This document shows positions 10,326 to 21,900 of a stretch of DNA of 28,802 nt, one piece after another. The position numbers were made by a program, and so were the translations under genes. The notes beneath the pieces are model-generated. The model saw only the letters and a program-made list of their open reading frames with translations. It had not been told where the DNA came from and searched no databases. Position 1 is the stretch's first letter. Every line of letters starts with the position of its first letter. Source of the stretch: Hypsibius dujardini (Eukaryota; Tardigrada; Eutardigrada; Parachela; Hypsibiidae); NCBI GenBank assembly GCA_001579985.1, contig LRSR01002992.1, forward strand, positions 1 through 28,802. The letters run 5' to 3'.

Positions 10326-13300
10326 TCAGTCTGCACTGGCGACGCCGCCGTCCTGGTTGCTCGTCACCACCATCAGCAGCCCAAAGTCCTCATCCGTGGC
10401 GTCCTCCGCCTTGCTGGGCATGATGAGGGTCGGCATGTCGTCGGCGACAATCTTACTGGCGAACCCGCAGACCGGGAAGATGTACATGACGGCTTGTGGG
10501 GCGGTGATGACGCCGGCCGCCTGCTTGTCCAGCAGGTAGTCCTGGAAGGCCTTGAGCGGTTTGCCGCTGCCGCCGGACCGGTTCGGCGCGTCAAAGCAAA
10601 TCATGGTGGCGCTCTCCTGGGAGTTGATCTTGTCCGTGACGTCCTTGAGTTTGTCCTCCTCCAGGCGGAGTCGACGGGTGATTTGCAGTTCCTGCCCTTG
10701 GGCCAGAACCTACATCATAAAGTAGCACAATATGAGCCCAGTACATTTAAATGTCAGAAAAAGTAAGTTCTCGATAATCGAAGGTATTAGTAACAGAAGT
10801 TGCAAATAAAGGTAGTTGCTAGGTTTAGAATTTGGATACATACGCTGTTTAACCAGCCGATGGGGCCTCGGAGCAGGTGACTAACCACCGGGTACGCAGT
10901 GCTCTTCAACGTGATGCTGCCCTTCCAGACGGGCTCGGACTTCTCGCGGAACTTGGACAACGTCTCCGAAGGGGCTCGTCGCTTGGCCTCCACCTTGCGT
11001 TTACTGTCCGACGACGGCTTGACCGACACCGCCTTGGGCGGAGGCGAGACCGACTCGTCGCGCGGTTGACGTTTCGGCTGGCGCTCCTGCCGTTCCTCCG
11101 GCTCGGATTCCGCGTCCATCGATCGACGGCGTTTCGATGACGACGTCTAAAGAGGGAAACAGGAAGAATGTTATCGAAAACCAAGTCATCCGAACGTTGC
11201 GATAAAAGAGACAGCACCGCTTCACCATCACACCCGTGCAGAAACGCATGCAAGGAACAAACCACCACCACCACCTGTGAGTCGGTCATCAATCAATCAA
11301 CAGAACCACCAAACAAATCAATCCTTACTCAGAGACCACACAAACGTTTGCTGATTTCAGTCTACCTCAGGTTGTCCCAAAATTCCAAACGAGATTCGGT
11401 CAAGGCAACACGACAAAACCACGGAATAGCAATTTTCTCGAATCTCAAACGTGCCGACTTCTCAAGGAACCGACCCAATGCCAATAACCTTCTCCGAAAG
11501 ATATTCAGCGGATGTATAGCAAAAAGCAAAACAAGATCAACATCAAAGCTCTCCCATTTGATTCGGCCGATTGCGTGAGAGAGATGCTGACTGACTGTCC
11601 AAGTCAAAAGTGGTCAAGCGCCTCCGGAAATCAAGCATGAATAAGATTCTCCCTTCTGGCCACTGCCTGTGCGATTGCGATAAGATCATCCCAGTACAAA
11701 TTGGGATGGCAACAGTCGCGTGTGGAACAACAAATTGGACAGTTCTCCCAATAGGGGATGATATCGGTATAATATATCGTGGTGGGATATGCCGACCGTG
11801 GGGCGCATATAAATGATCGCTTTCTTCACGAGATTCATCACCACGAGATTCTTCACCACGAGATTCATCTTCACCACGAGATTCATCTTCACGAGATTCA
11901 TCATCTTCACAAATGCTGCTACTACCTTAAGCACTTCCCGCTCCCGCTGCGGCACCGGTGACGGGGACTTGGAATCGGATGCACGTCGACGACGGTCCAA
12001 CTTCTCCCCGGAATCCTTGCCCTTCGAGTCGTCCCGACGGCGCCGGACCGCCGATCCGCCGCCGTCCTTGGACCGCGGCAAGTACGGATCATCAGCCTCG
12101 GCATAGTCCACGCGCATGCGGATCTTGGTGACGCCGCGGTCGCCGTTGATTTTGAACTGTGAGCCACGCATCGCTGTCACCGCTTGCATGGACGCGGAGA
12201 CGGACTCGAACGTCACATAACCGTAGTGCTCTCCACGGACGTAATCAATCTGTGGAGAGGGAGGCACAAGCAAACAGAATGACTGTTAGGAATAATGGAT
12301 TGACAAACACACAGAATTCAGCCATGTGGGAGGAAGAGAGAACTTGAACATAAACAATTTCCGCAATAGCAGTTTTTACTGAAATATTTGTTAAAACAGT
12401 CAAACGATCTTTCATTTTCTAAAAGCTGCGTCATTTAATTTTCCAGGGAGAAGTCGTCAACGAGTCTAGCGCAATTCCTCGTGTGCGCACGATGCCGCGT
12501 GAGAGGAAACACAGACGTACTTTTTTTATGGGACCGAAACGGTCAAACTCCTCAAAGAGACGACTCTCATCGAGGTCAGAGGCGGTGCCGGGGTACTTTA
12601 GATTGCCGACCCAGACGCGGGTGGTAGGATTGGTTTTGCCGTAGCCGATCTTGCAGGGGTAGTTGCCGATCCGTGCGCCCTGCAGGGCGACTTTCGCTCG
12701 ATATGCCATATCCAGTATTAGAAAGCGAACGAACGCGTACGCATTACCAGAGCCTGAAAGAAATGGAAAAAATTAAACCCAACAAACAAGCCCAAAATCG
12801 AGGCAACAACGACCCCAAGCCAAGCCGGTCGAATGTCTCATATGTTTTCATCTTCTCAAGTCAGACTCACAGCCCCGGGCTAATTCACTGAAAAACTCTC
12901 GTTCTAATTGTGAATCTCATCAATAACTACAGCTGTTTCAAAGTCCACTACCTCTATCTTCGTTCTCGCCAGGGGAGCGTCCGACTTGCTTTACCTTGCA
13001 TCGGTCGCTTGATATCGATATCCTGGACCATTCCGTACTTTGAGAAAGTACTCCGCAGCATCGACTCGGTGATGCCATACTCCAAATTACCCACAAACAA
13101 GGTGCGGGTGGCTTTGTCGTCTTCCTCTGGGAGCAGTACCGGGCCGCTTTGACCGCCAACCGAGCTGGAAGCGTTGTTATGCTGCCCGTTTGAACTTCCA
13201 TTCCCATTCCCATTGCCGTTTCCGTAATTTCCGCCATTCCGGCCGCCGCTGTTGCCACCGAAACTCTGCCTATCGTCTGCAAAAAAAAGAAAGAAAAAGA

Positions 13301-13905
13301 ATTAGCGCCATCAACTAGCCAATCAACTGATCAACTATGGTATTCCATAGCAAACTCCATAACCATTCAATCAGCAAATCAACCATGACCTTCAGTAGCA
13401 AACTGCATAACCATTTAATCAGTCAATCAAACAAGAGGGAGTAATGTCATCTGCCTCTTTACTTACTCCACCCTTCCCGGGCGCGTTCGTTGGACATTTG
13501 TCGACGCGGCATGCCGCCCATATTGCCGTGATCGCGCGACGAAAAGCCCGCACTCATCCCCATCCTCGGATTGGAATATGCCCCGGCGCCGCCACGCATC
13601 GGCGGCGGAGAGTCGTCCCGCGAGGTCTGCCGCCGTGGATCGGCCCGACTCGTCGCCAGCTCCACGGCGCAATTCCGGTCGTACAGCTCAATCTGCCGGG
13701 CGGCCCAGACGAATTTGGCGTCGCTGTCGCTGACAAATTGCACCAGCGCCTCGCGATCGCTGGCCGGACTCCGGCGGACGTGGTTAACTTTCCCGTAGCG
13801 CTTTTCCATCGCACGAAAAACGTCCATCTCGCGCCAGTCGCGCGGCAGCCCACCCAGTGTCAGCCAAACACCCCCGCCCAGGCCGCGTCCTTCCGGGAGA
13901 TGCAT
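10326..13905 (-). CDS. nito: Spenito / RBM15-type RNA-binding protein (RRM x3 + SPOC)
   Basis: Split gene. Exons: 13905-13467, 13276-12995, 12753-12521, 12249-11926, 11146-10844, 10709-10326. All junctions are GT-AG and the sum is 1965 nt (654 aa plus stop). Domains: a degenerate RRM1 at about residues 13-84 (VWLTLGGLPRDW), RRM2 at 203-278 (RTLFVGNLEYG, RNP1 GNAYAFVRF), RRM3 at 284-360 (TRVWVGNLKYP, RNP1 EHYGYVTF), a basic/Ser-rich linker with NLS-like SKRRRS and SKRKVEAKRR, and a C-terminal SPOC domain at about 496-650 (VWKGSITLKSTAYPV, QITRRLRLEEDKL). This order is the Spen family, and the length fits the short spenito/RBM15 branch. Family members recruit the m6A writer complex and act in splicing and dosage control in the nucleus. 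The start at 13905 has a fair context (GCGATGC). The frame stays open upstream, so a further 5' exon is possible. Confidence 0.95.
11822..11911 (-). repeat. 15-bp-type tandem repeat just inside intron 4 of spenito
   Basis: Repeats of GATGAATCTCGTGAA/GGT type follow the exon 4 donor (AAG|GTAGTA). In one frame they read as Asp/Glu-Ser-Arg units (DESRGE-like) that stay open for a long distance. That frame is not the one continuing from exon 4, so I treat the stretch as intronic. Confidence 0.6.
13348..13430. repeat. Direct repeat in spenito intron 1
   Basis: A ~35-bp block beginning TAGCAAACTCCATAACCATT recurs 48 bp downstream as TAGCAAACTGCATAACCATT, both ending in an AATCA-rich tail. Intronic, with no visible function. 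Confidence 0.7.
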
Positions 13906-14134
13906 CGCTCCACCACCACCACCTGAGTGATTGACTGGTGAGAGCTCCCTTCGATGCTGAATAGCGATTCCGCCACCTCCACCTACTCTCTATAATCAAC
14001 ACAACACAGGGGAATAGAAATATCAGTTCACCTTCTGGCAACATGATGATAATATATATATATGGACAGGGGGTGCAGAAATGAAACAGAAAGATCAGCA
14101 GGAGAACACTCCAAAATGATTGAAGCAAGCTGTT

Positions 14135-14415
14135 CCAACCAAGTTCGGCCAATTTAACATATAAGCCTATGGGCAATTGGTTGAATTCGGTCAGGACGGA
14201 TTCTTGCTCTTTCCTTCTAACATCAATACACGGGAACGGAAATTGGAGCCCACACACAACGAGTAGGATGATAAAACTGAGGTGTACGAGGGAAACGGAA
14301 ATGAAATATGATTAGTCAGATGGATAAGGCACTCGGAAACGAATTTCGAGTGTGTACCAGCCAAGTTCGGCCAGTTTAACATATAAGCCTACGAGAGATT
14401 TGGCTGGATTCGGCC
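14135..14415. repeat. Two copies of a short hairpin-forming repeat in the spenito 5' region
   Basis: Copies at 14135-14192 and 14357-14415 share AAGTTCGGCCARTTTAACAT and ATAAGCCTA, and end in ATTCGG. The ends of each copy pair: CAACCAA with TTGGTTG in copy 1, CAGCCAA with TTGGCTG in copy 2. The A-to-G and T-to-C differences therefore compensate each other. Confidence 0.7.
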
Positions 14416-14629
14416 GCATTACTCCGGCGTCGCTTTTCACGTGGCGGAATCAACGGCATAAGCATTGACTGGGTACACACTGAGGGGGAAAAGAAAGTGG
14501 GATGCTCGATGTCCCAAGCTGAGACGGTGCAAGTGGCGGAGGAAATCGATAAATAAAACGCCCCTCGTCAAGGACACACACACACAAACACGATGGCGAA
14601 CTCGCGGGGGCAAAATCCCTCCAACTTAC

Positions 14630-14644
14630 ATCCCGACGATTCAT
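14630..14644 (-). CDS. nito: Possible first coding exon of spenito (MNRRD)
   Basis: An ATG at 14644 opens MNRRD and runs straight into a perfect donor, GTAAGT, at 14629-14624. It would join in phase to an acceptor ending TTCAG before 13956, adding HRRELSPVNHSGGGGGA before the methionine at 13905. Total length would be about 676 aa. This is supported only by splice consensus and phase, since this part of the protein is not conserved. The alternative is initiation at 13905 with a non-coding upstream exon. Confidence 0.35.
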
Positions 14645-15384
14645 CTCTCGTTTCTCAAAGTGGATGGGATCTTAAATCGCCTTCTTCTTGCCTCTCAGGG
14701 ATAGCAACCTAAAGGTTTATGAGTAAATACAGGGAGGATAGATAGATGTCATGCGAAGAATTAGCAGTCCAGGCAGAGAAATTACGTGCAGTCGAATAAA
14801 TATATATGTATATACAGTAGGATCAAAACACACGCATTATATGCAGTCGAATATATATGTATATATGATCAAAGCACACACGATGGAAGAAGATTCAAAG
14901 AGATGGATTTATACCGTGACACAAGAGTCTCACTCCTCCATACCTGATTGCGGGGACAAAAAACGGGGCAAGTGAATGAGCGATGCGTTAACAAGGGCGC
15001 AAAGAGTTGTTGCAGGAGAACTAGACGGTTTTCTGGAATAAAAAAAAGGAAAAAAATAGAAAAGCACAACTTTTGAATCGATTGTGTTTGAATGGCGACA
15101 GACGTTCGATCCGATGCGCATTCGCTCTAGCTGACGTCGGCAGCATGCCCCGCATGCGCAGTGGTTCGTTCATTCAATGAGTTCACGTTGGCTTACAGGG
15201 AAATTACGCCTGTTGAGCCTTGTTTTCGGTTCTGGATATTTCCATTGTGCTTGCTGCGGGGTCAAACAAGGGAAAATTTTTGAAAGCAAATAGAGAATAC
15301 TTTTTGCTTAAAAAACGCGAGCGACGTTTTGACAGAAAAATAGGTTGGAACGAAGTGAGCAACGATATATGCGCGTGTTGCAGC

Positions 15385-15430
15385 AAGGTAGCTGGCTGGG
15401 CGCCTGCCTTGTAAGGCGTTCGTCTATGAG
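15385..15430 (+). pseudogene. Decayed tRNA-Thr-like fragment (possible SINE head)
   Basis: A good Pol III A box, TAGCTGGCTGGG, at 15389-15400 is followed by CGCCTGC and the loop CTTGTAA (anticodon UGU, Thr). Then comes a shortened segment and a partial B box, GTTCGTCTA, from 15418. The 3' side of the anticodon stem and the variable region are missing, so a cloverleaf cannot form. It is either a tRNA pseudogene or the head of a tRNA-derived SINE. Confidence 0.3.
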
Positions 15431-15844
15431 GTAATGCCCAGAGGGCGCCACGTAGTTAGAAAACGCCCGCTGGTCAGACCTACGAACTACAGAACCTTCT
15501 CTCGACAATCATAGCAATCATAGTCTAATTTGTCTAGCTGAAAGATTTACATACTTTAAGGCCTTTTACTGTTAGAATGAGTGAAAGAAAATATCAATTG
15601 AAATTTCAAAAACTAAAATAATTTAATTCAGTCATTAATTTTACGAGAAGACAACGGAGCTTCTTTCCTTGCGGAATTCATCAATGTGTCAACGGAACTT
15701 CTTTCCTTGAGGATACCGATAAAATCCAATTTGCGTCCAAAACATATCTTTCAACATTTAGCTCAGGGCTGACAGTTTTTTGGGGGGGAGGGGCGTTTTT
15801 TCCTCTCGTTTGAATGAAACAACATACTTATGCTTTATGCAGTA

Positions 15845-15850
15845 TTTATT
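15845..15850 (-). terminator. Polyadenylation signal AATAAA of the guanylate cyclase gene
   Basis: A canonical AATAAA on the minus strand about 105 nt downstream of the guanylate cyclase stop codon (15955-15957). It implies a short 3' UTR. Confidence 0.6.
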
Positions 15851-15954
15851 TCGCTGTGAGTCACGTGGCACGTATACGACAAGTCTACGAAAAAATTGCG
15901 TCGAGTTAAAACTAAATTCACTGAAAAAGATTTTGATCACGACCGAAAAACAAG

Positions 15955-18900
15955 TTATCCCTTCTTCTCCTTCATTTCCAGCTCGGAAGTCAGGAGCCAG
16001 TATGTTGTCAGAGTTCCTTTTCCCTGTGGTAAAGAAAAAACGTGGTTGCCTCAACGAAGTACCACGCATACAATGTATAATTCTACGGAGTGGCTATTTT
16101 GTCCACCTTTTGGGGCACAATAGAACCCCAGCTATTTTACCCCTCCCAAGGCTCCAATAGAAGCCTGGCTACTTTAAGCCCTCCTTGTGTAAATCACCAG
16201 AAACCCAAATAGCGCTCCTACTATTGTACCCCTCGCATGCTGTCCGTCCGTTGTCCGTCCGCTGTCCGTCGGCGCTGTCCGTCCGCTGTATCCGTCCGTC
16301 CGTCCGACAGTCCGTCGATTGTCGGCCCGTTTGTTGTCACTCCGTCCGGCCGTACGGACAGACAATGGACGGACAAACGGACGGACAAACGGACGGACAA
16401 ACGGACGGACAAACGGACGGACGGACGGACGGACGGATAAGACAACGGACGGACCGACGGACAGCGCTATCTGGGCCCTTAGTGATGTATACGGAGAGGG
16501 TAAACTAGCCAGGGATCTATGGGGCCCCAGGGAGGGGTAAAATAGCTGTAGCCAGCATAGCCAGCATTTTACCTTGACTGCCACGGGACCACGCTCAGTT
16601 GTGACGAATCCGCCAATGTTTCGGAGGAGGTCTTTCGTTTCATGAGTGATTTGTATTTTCATTGCTGTAGCAAAAAAAAGAAAACTGCCTCGACAGAAGT
16701 TCTCTAATTCTCTCTCGCAAATTCTACATATTGAATCATAATTTAATATAAATATTGAGGAGAACCCTGTTGTTGCCAATCCATGAACCTTACGTTCGCC
16801 CGTTGATTCCATCCTGGAAGCGACGTTCACTGTATCGCCAAAACTGTAAAACGCCATAACTGATACAATGGCAGCGGAATCGGTTTTTAAAATTAAATGA
16901 CCTACAGGCAGTAACGAGGCATCTTCAGGCCAACTATACCGGCAACGCATGGTCCTGAAATTGCAACATAAAAATCCACTATACCGGTAATTATTTCGTG
17001 CCCCAAACATAGATACCGGTGTGTCATAGGAAGGCGCACCTGAATTTACTCCTGCTCGAATCTCCAACGCCACAGTAGGACGATTTGGCACGGAGAATAG
17101 TCGGATTCCCTTCATGAGGTCTAGCGCCATCTGTGCGATCTCGGCAGCATGCCGGTTTCCGTTCCGCACTGGAAGACCCGACGAAACCTGCAATATTATT
17201 ACTGCAATTGATATTATTGTATTATTATATTTTCAGTTGATGGGGCAAGAGATGGGCTGGAGTTTGCCCTAAAGTACAGCGCCGCTTCACTGAGATCGGG
17301 GAATTGAAAGGTATCCAAGCGAGGGAGAATACATTGATTGATACATTGATGTGTGATACGCACCATGTAGGCATCGCCGATCGTTTCCACTTTATAAACG
17401 TCATACCGCTCCAAGACAGAGTCGAAGAAGGTGTAGAGTCCGTTGAGGAGACTCACCACATCCATGGGCGAGCCGGCCGCCGAGATGGTCGTGAAGCCGA
17501 CAATGTCGCTGAAGAAGATGGTCACGCTCTCGTATGCCTCTGGGTCGACGTGTTCGCCCCTGGTCAGAGCAGCAGCTACCAGCCTGTAATTTGTTGACCA
17601 GTGAATTCTCATATGCATACGTTACTATATTTCCTCGATAGATAGCGACAGCGCACAAGCTGTGTGACGTTCCCCCCTACTCGTCAGCATGTACCCTGCC
17701 CGGTCTGTACCTCGCATGCCATTGAGTCGTACACAAAGCTTTCTCGTGTACAGCGGGCAATCGTTACGTCACGTGACCGGTGCACTGTCGCTCTCTATCG
17801 AGGAAATATAGTACATACTGTATCTATAAGTACTACGCGGTATGGGAGAGATCAAGTTTTACATCTGTAGTATACATGTGCAGTATTTCAACAAAAAAGG
17901 TTTTAGAGCCAAGTCAAGTGGGCACACGAGAGAAAAAACATACTTGGGAAGGAGCTGGCCCAGCAATTGCTCGGACCGTGTCTTCTCCTCCATAAACTGC
18001 TGCGTCTTCTCTGCCACTTTGAACTCCAGATCCGCCGCGTACTGCTCCATCCGCTTGAAGAGCAGGTCCACGATGTTGTCGCCCACGTCGCCAATCACCC
18101 GTTTCAGGCGGTCTTTGATCTTCTCAGGAATACAACAACCAGTAAATAAATAATACATAATAACAGGTGTAAAGTAAAATACGAGTGCAATACCTTCGGG
18201 AACGTCAAGCGTTCCACCGGGACCTCTTCCCAGCACCTCTCCATGAGGTCGTACAATTGGTTTGAACAGGCGGCGCGTGGCACTCGCGGTCGCACCGGGG
18301 GAATGTTCGCCGCAACGACCTGCAAAGTGGCACGAACGGAAAATGATCAAATGAACCCTCATTATGAGAAACCTTTAGAGAAATTGTGTGAGGCTCTTCC
18401 CCATGAGAAACCTTTAGAGAAATTGTGTGAGACCCTTCCCCTGAAAATACCTCTTGAATTATCTCCTGATGCGATAATTCCAGCGGATCATCAGGTAGTT
18501 CGAACGGTCCGCTGCGCAGGATAATTTGTTGCAGTATAATGGCAAAGCTGTACACATCCCCTTTCTGCAGATAATAACCGCTTATAAATTGAAAATGAAA
18601 ACTAATTTAAAATGGGTTACAGTTGTTGACGATGCGGGGGCTGAATGCTCGGACGAGGCAGGTGGAAGGAATGTGGTAGTACCTGTGTACCTTCTGGCGG
18701 CATGAGCTGTCGAAGGAGCTCGGGAGCTCGCCATAAAAGGGTCTCGTACTGGCGTTGAGCGCCGACATCGCTAGCACGGGGCGGTTGAAGGTCGGCCGGC
18801 TTCCGGAAGAACGGGAAGCCGTAGTCGGAGATTTTGAGCGTGAACCGCGCGTCGACCAGACATGTGTGGGAGTTGAGGTAGCCGTGCGAGCAGATGGGAG

Positions 18901-21900
18901 TGCCGTGTAGGTAGGTCATACCCTGGTAGAAAAAGCACATGCACTCACCGGAACTCGATCCTTCCGACTTGTTCATGCACGAGTTTTTTCAGCGTGTATG
19001 ATTTGCAGCTTACAAAAACAATGTCTTTAATGAGACTGTTTTTGAATGTCCAGTCCAGTTTGATCATCTCGTTCTCCAGGATGTCCGTTAACGAACCCTT
19101 AGCGCAGGGCTCGTTGACGATGAACTCGCACAGTCCGGTGCTGCTCAGTCCCAGACCGACGAATTTCTGGAGATTCGGACTGACGCAGGCTTTAATCTAA
19201 GAGGAGATTGCGTTTGTACTTAAAGTCAGATTTTTCGGGGGAAAAAATTGGTATGACGGGAATGTTACTTGGGTAAGTCGTTTGACTATGTCCGGAGTAG
19301 GATGCCTCCGGAAAGCGATGACGTCGGTCAGGGCGACCAGGACGCCGTTGTGGGTGGCAAGAATGTCGCAGTTATAGGCTGAGTATCCGGTCAAGGCGGA
19401 CGTTCCCACGGTGGACTGACTCGTCTAAATGAACCAAGTTTTCGGGAAGAAAACAAAAAATGGAAGAAAAAATGGACGAGAACCGGAAGTTCCTTACAAG
19501 GGTTCTTTTTGATGCACCACTTCCCGTGCGGTTCTGTTTGATCGCCAAATCCTCCGTGCTGATTTTCCACCAGTTCGGATTGTAATCTTGTCGCATTTTT
19601 CTGGTGTGGGGAAAAAGTGCGAGAATCTTTGAGCGTTGCCTGGGATTTGTTCGTTGGGAAGGCGAGCGTACCGAAATTTGAGGAAGATAACGACTGAGCC
19701 AACACAGAGGCCGACGACAGCGATTAGAGGCACCACAATGGCAGCAGCCAACACTCCTTTCGATATGCTCCGGTCCAGGCAAATCTCCCCGCGGAACCCG
19801 CAAACCGGCACGTCCACCGGCAGGAGACCGTCCGGCGATGCGGTGAAGGTAAAGTTTTTCTCTCGGCGAAAATACTCTGTCGTGCTGTTTGAGTGACCGT
19901 AATCCCAAATTGTCTAGAACATTTAGTACAATGTGCATTTTTGTCGCAATAATTCCTTTCCTGAACCGTTTTTTTTGCAACATGACGGGAAATGTTTTTT
20001 GTTTACTTCGAAGTCCTCCGATTTCGTATTGAATGCCTGTATGTCGAGGTAGCAAGCACGTTGGCCGCTGGTGAAGATGCTGATTGGTCCGGCCACCCCG
20101 ACGTCGTACTTATTCCCGCAAATGCGGCTCGCCATAACCTTGCCGCTGATTTGGCGGAATCCGTCCTTCATCATCGACACGACTTCCTCCGCGTACAATA
20201 GAATGGCCTCGTAGTGAGCTAAACAAAGTACAGGCAAAACTGTTTCTTCATCATCGGTATTATTTTTTAGACAGGCAGACGATGAAAGATCAGGACTCAC
20301 CAGTTATGACAGGATCGAGCTGTGGTTTTTAAAAATGTATTAATTAATTAACTGGGAAATTCGTTGTCTTAAAAAAGAGAATATTGATTTTGAAATACGA
20401 ACTTGTTCTAAACGACCAAACGTAAAATTGTAGCGAGTTTTCGCGAGATATTTGACCTCCTCGCCGAATACTCGTACGTCCCGGTTTGCGGGCTCCTCGT
20501 GCATGGTCAGGACCAGCAAGCTTTTATAGGCCTCTTTAGCCACCTGTAAGTAATGTCTTTACTTAATTAGCTTATGAGAGGCAATAGAAAATATTTTTAA
20601 ACGGTCGACGACGTATTTATAAATGATCTTACGTCGTCGAATCCATCGTCCTGATTGAACTGAATGGATCCCCAGTACTTCAGTTGGAACAACTCCACCG
20701 CCAGAAATAACTAATACCAGACCAACGTCGGTGGAACTCAAGAGACGGATGAGCATATAATTATAAGATGTTATTTAGGGTCACTACTTACATACTCCCC
20801 CTGCAGTAGTCCAAGCTGGTTCGCTGTTATCTGGCCGGAGTAAACGAATTCGTTAATCAATCAATCAATTAGTAGCTTTTTCCCTTTTTTAATACAACAT
20901 TTTTTAACCCAATTCTGACCATGATTTGCCGGACAGCGTTCCCATGACCCAGAAGAATGAAAACTGAAAGAGATTTACAAATACTTGTCACACAAAACGG
21001 CACTGAAATGAATGAAATATAATCAAAATTTATCATTTAGAAATTAAAAATGGGTCTTTCAAGTGTGGGCAAGGTGATTGAAGATTCAAAGTTTTTAATA
21101 AACGGACACACCTCGAGAATACCCGCTGGCAACTTGCAATAACTCAGCGTATTTGCTGCTGCTCATCTGATCGCTGAAAAAGCCCTTATCAAAGATATTC
21201 CGTCCAAGTTCTGGATTGATGAGGCGGAATCGTTGGTTAGCCAGTTTACCAAAGAGTGTGAAAAAGTCATAAGCGTCGTCGTGTAGAACAGACACATGGG
21301 TGTAGTTATACTCCGTCAGGAATTTATTGAAACATGTTGTCATGTCTGTCATGCTGAAGGACGTGCGGATTAGAAGAGGAAGCCGAGCGTACTTTTGGTC
21401 CTGTGAAGCGACTACTACAGCAGCTCCAGCAGTCGGCACTCCCAGAATTGGAATATCCAGGTACTCAGCCATGCCGTAAACTGCCACAATGGTGTTGGGA
21501 CAGGCTGTAGAAAGGCCCATTTTGAGCATTCAGTATTGTACACTACTTAAGACAGACAAACAAAGCTCATAGACATACGAGCGGTTAGAAGAAAAGTGAT
21601 GGACGGACGGATGGACGGACGGACAGAGGGAAATAGGGACAAATGGACAGACCGACGGCCGACATGCCGACGGACAGGGTTTCAAAAAATCAAAAACAGA
21701 GAGACTGGAGTTACAGAGGGGCATTTGGAGGCGTGCAGACGGACAGACGGAGGGAGTAACGGAGGGTCGGAGGTACAGAGGGTCAGGCGGACAGAGAGAG
21801 AAAGAGACGTAGAAAGACAGGGCGACAGACCGAAAGACGGAGACCGATAGACGGACAGACGGAGACCGATAGACGGATAGACGGAGGGACCAGTAGACCG

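Larger units (their letters stand above)
14645..15954. other. Intergenic between spenito 5' end and guanylate cyclase 3' end
   Basis: No protein gene is visible. Contents: a direct repeat of GCAGTCGAATA-ATATATGTATATA (about 14789-14875), a GCATGCCCCGCATGCGCAG patch near 15143 that resembles a GC-rich palindromic promoter word, a tRNA-like fragment (15389-15425), and a duplicated AACGGARCTTCTTTCCTTG at about 15654 and 15691. The promoter of spenito should lie here or in its first intron, but no TATA box stands out. Confidence 0.5.

Noticed and set aside
12938-13282. 114-codon minus ORF over spenito exon 2
   Set aside because: Out of frame with RRM2. The in-phase reading of the same exon gives RTLFVGNLEYG.
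13784-14257. 157-codon minus ORF overlapping spenito exon 1
   Set aside because: Frame differs from the RRM1 frame and crosses the putative intron; the conserved RRM is in the other frame.
19372-20055. 227-codon minus ORF across the guanylate cyclase
   Set aside because: Runs through introns and is out of frame over the TM exon; only exon 11 and a few pieces coincide with the true frame.
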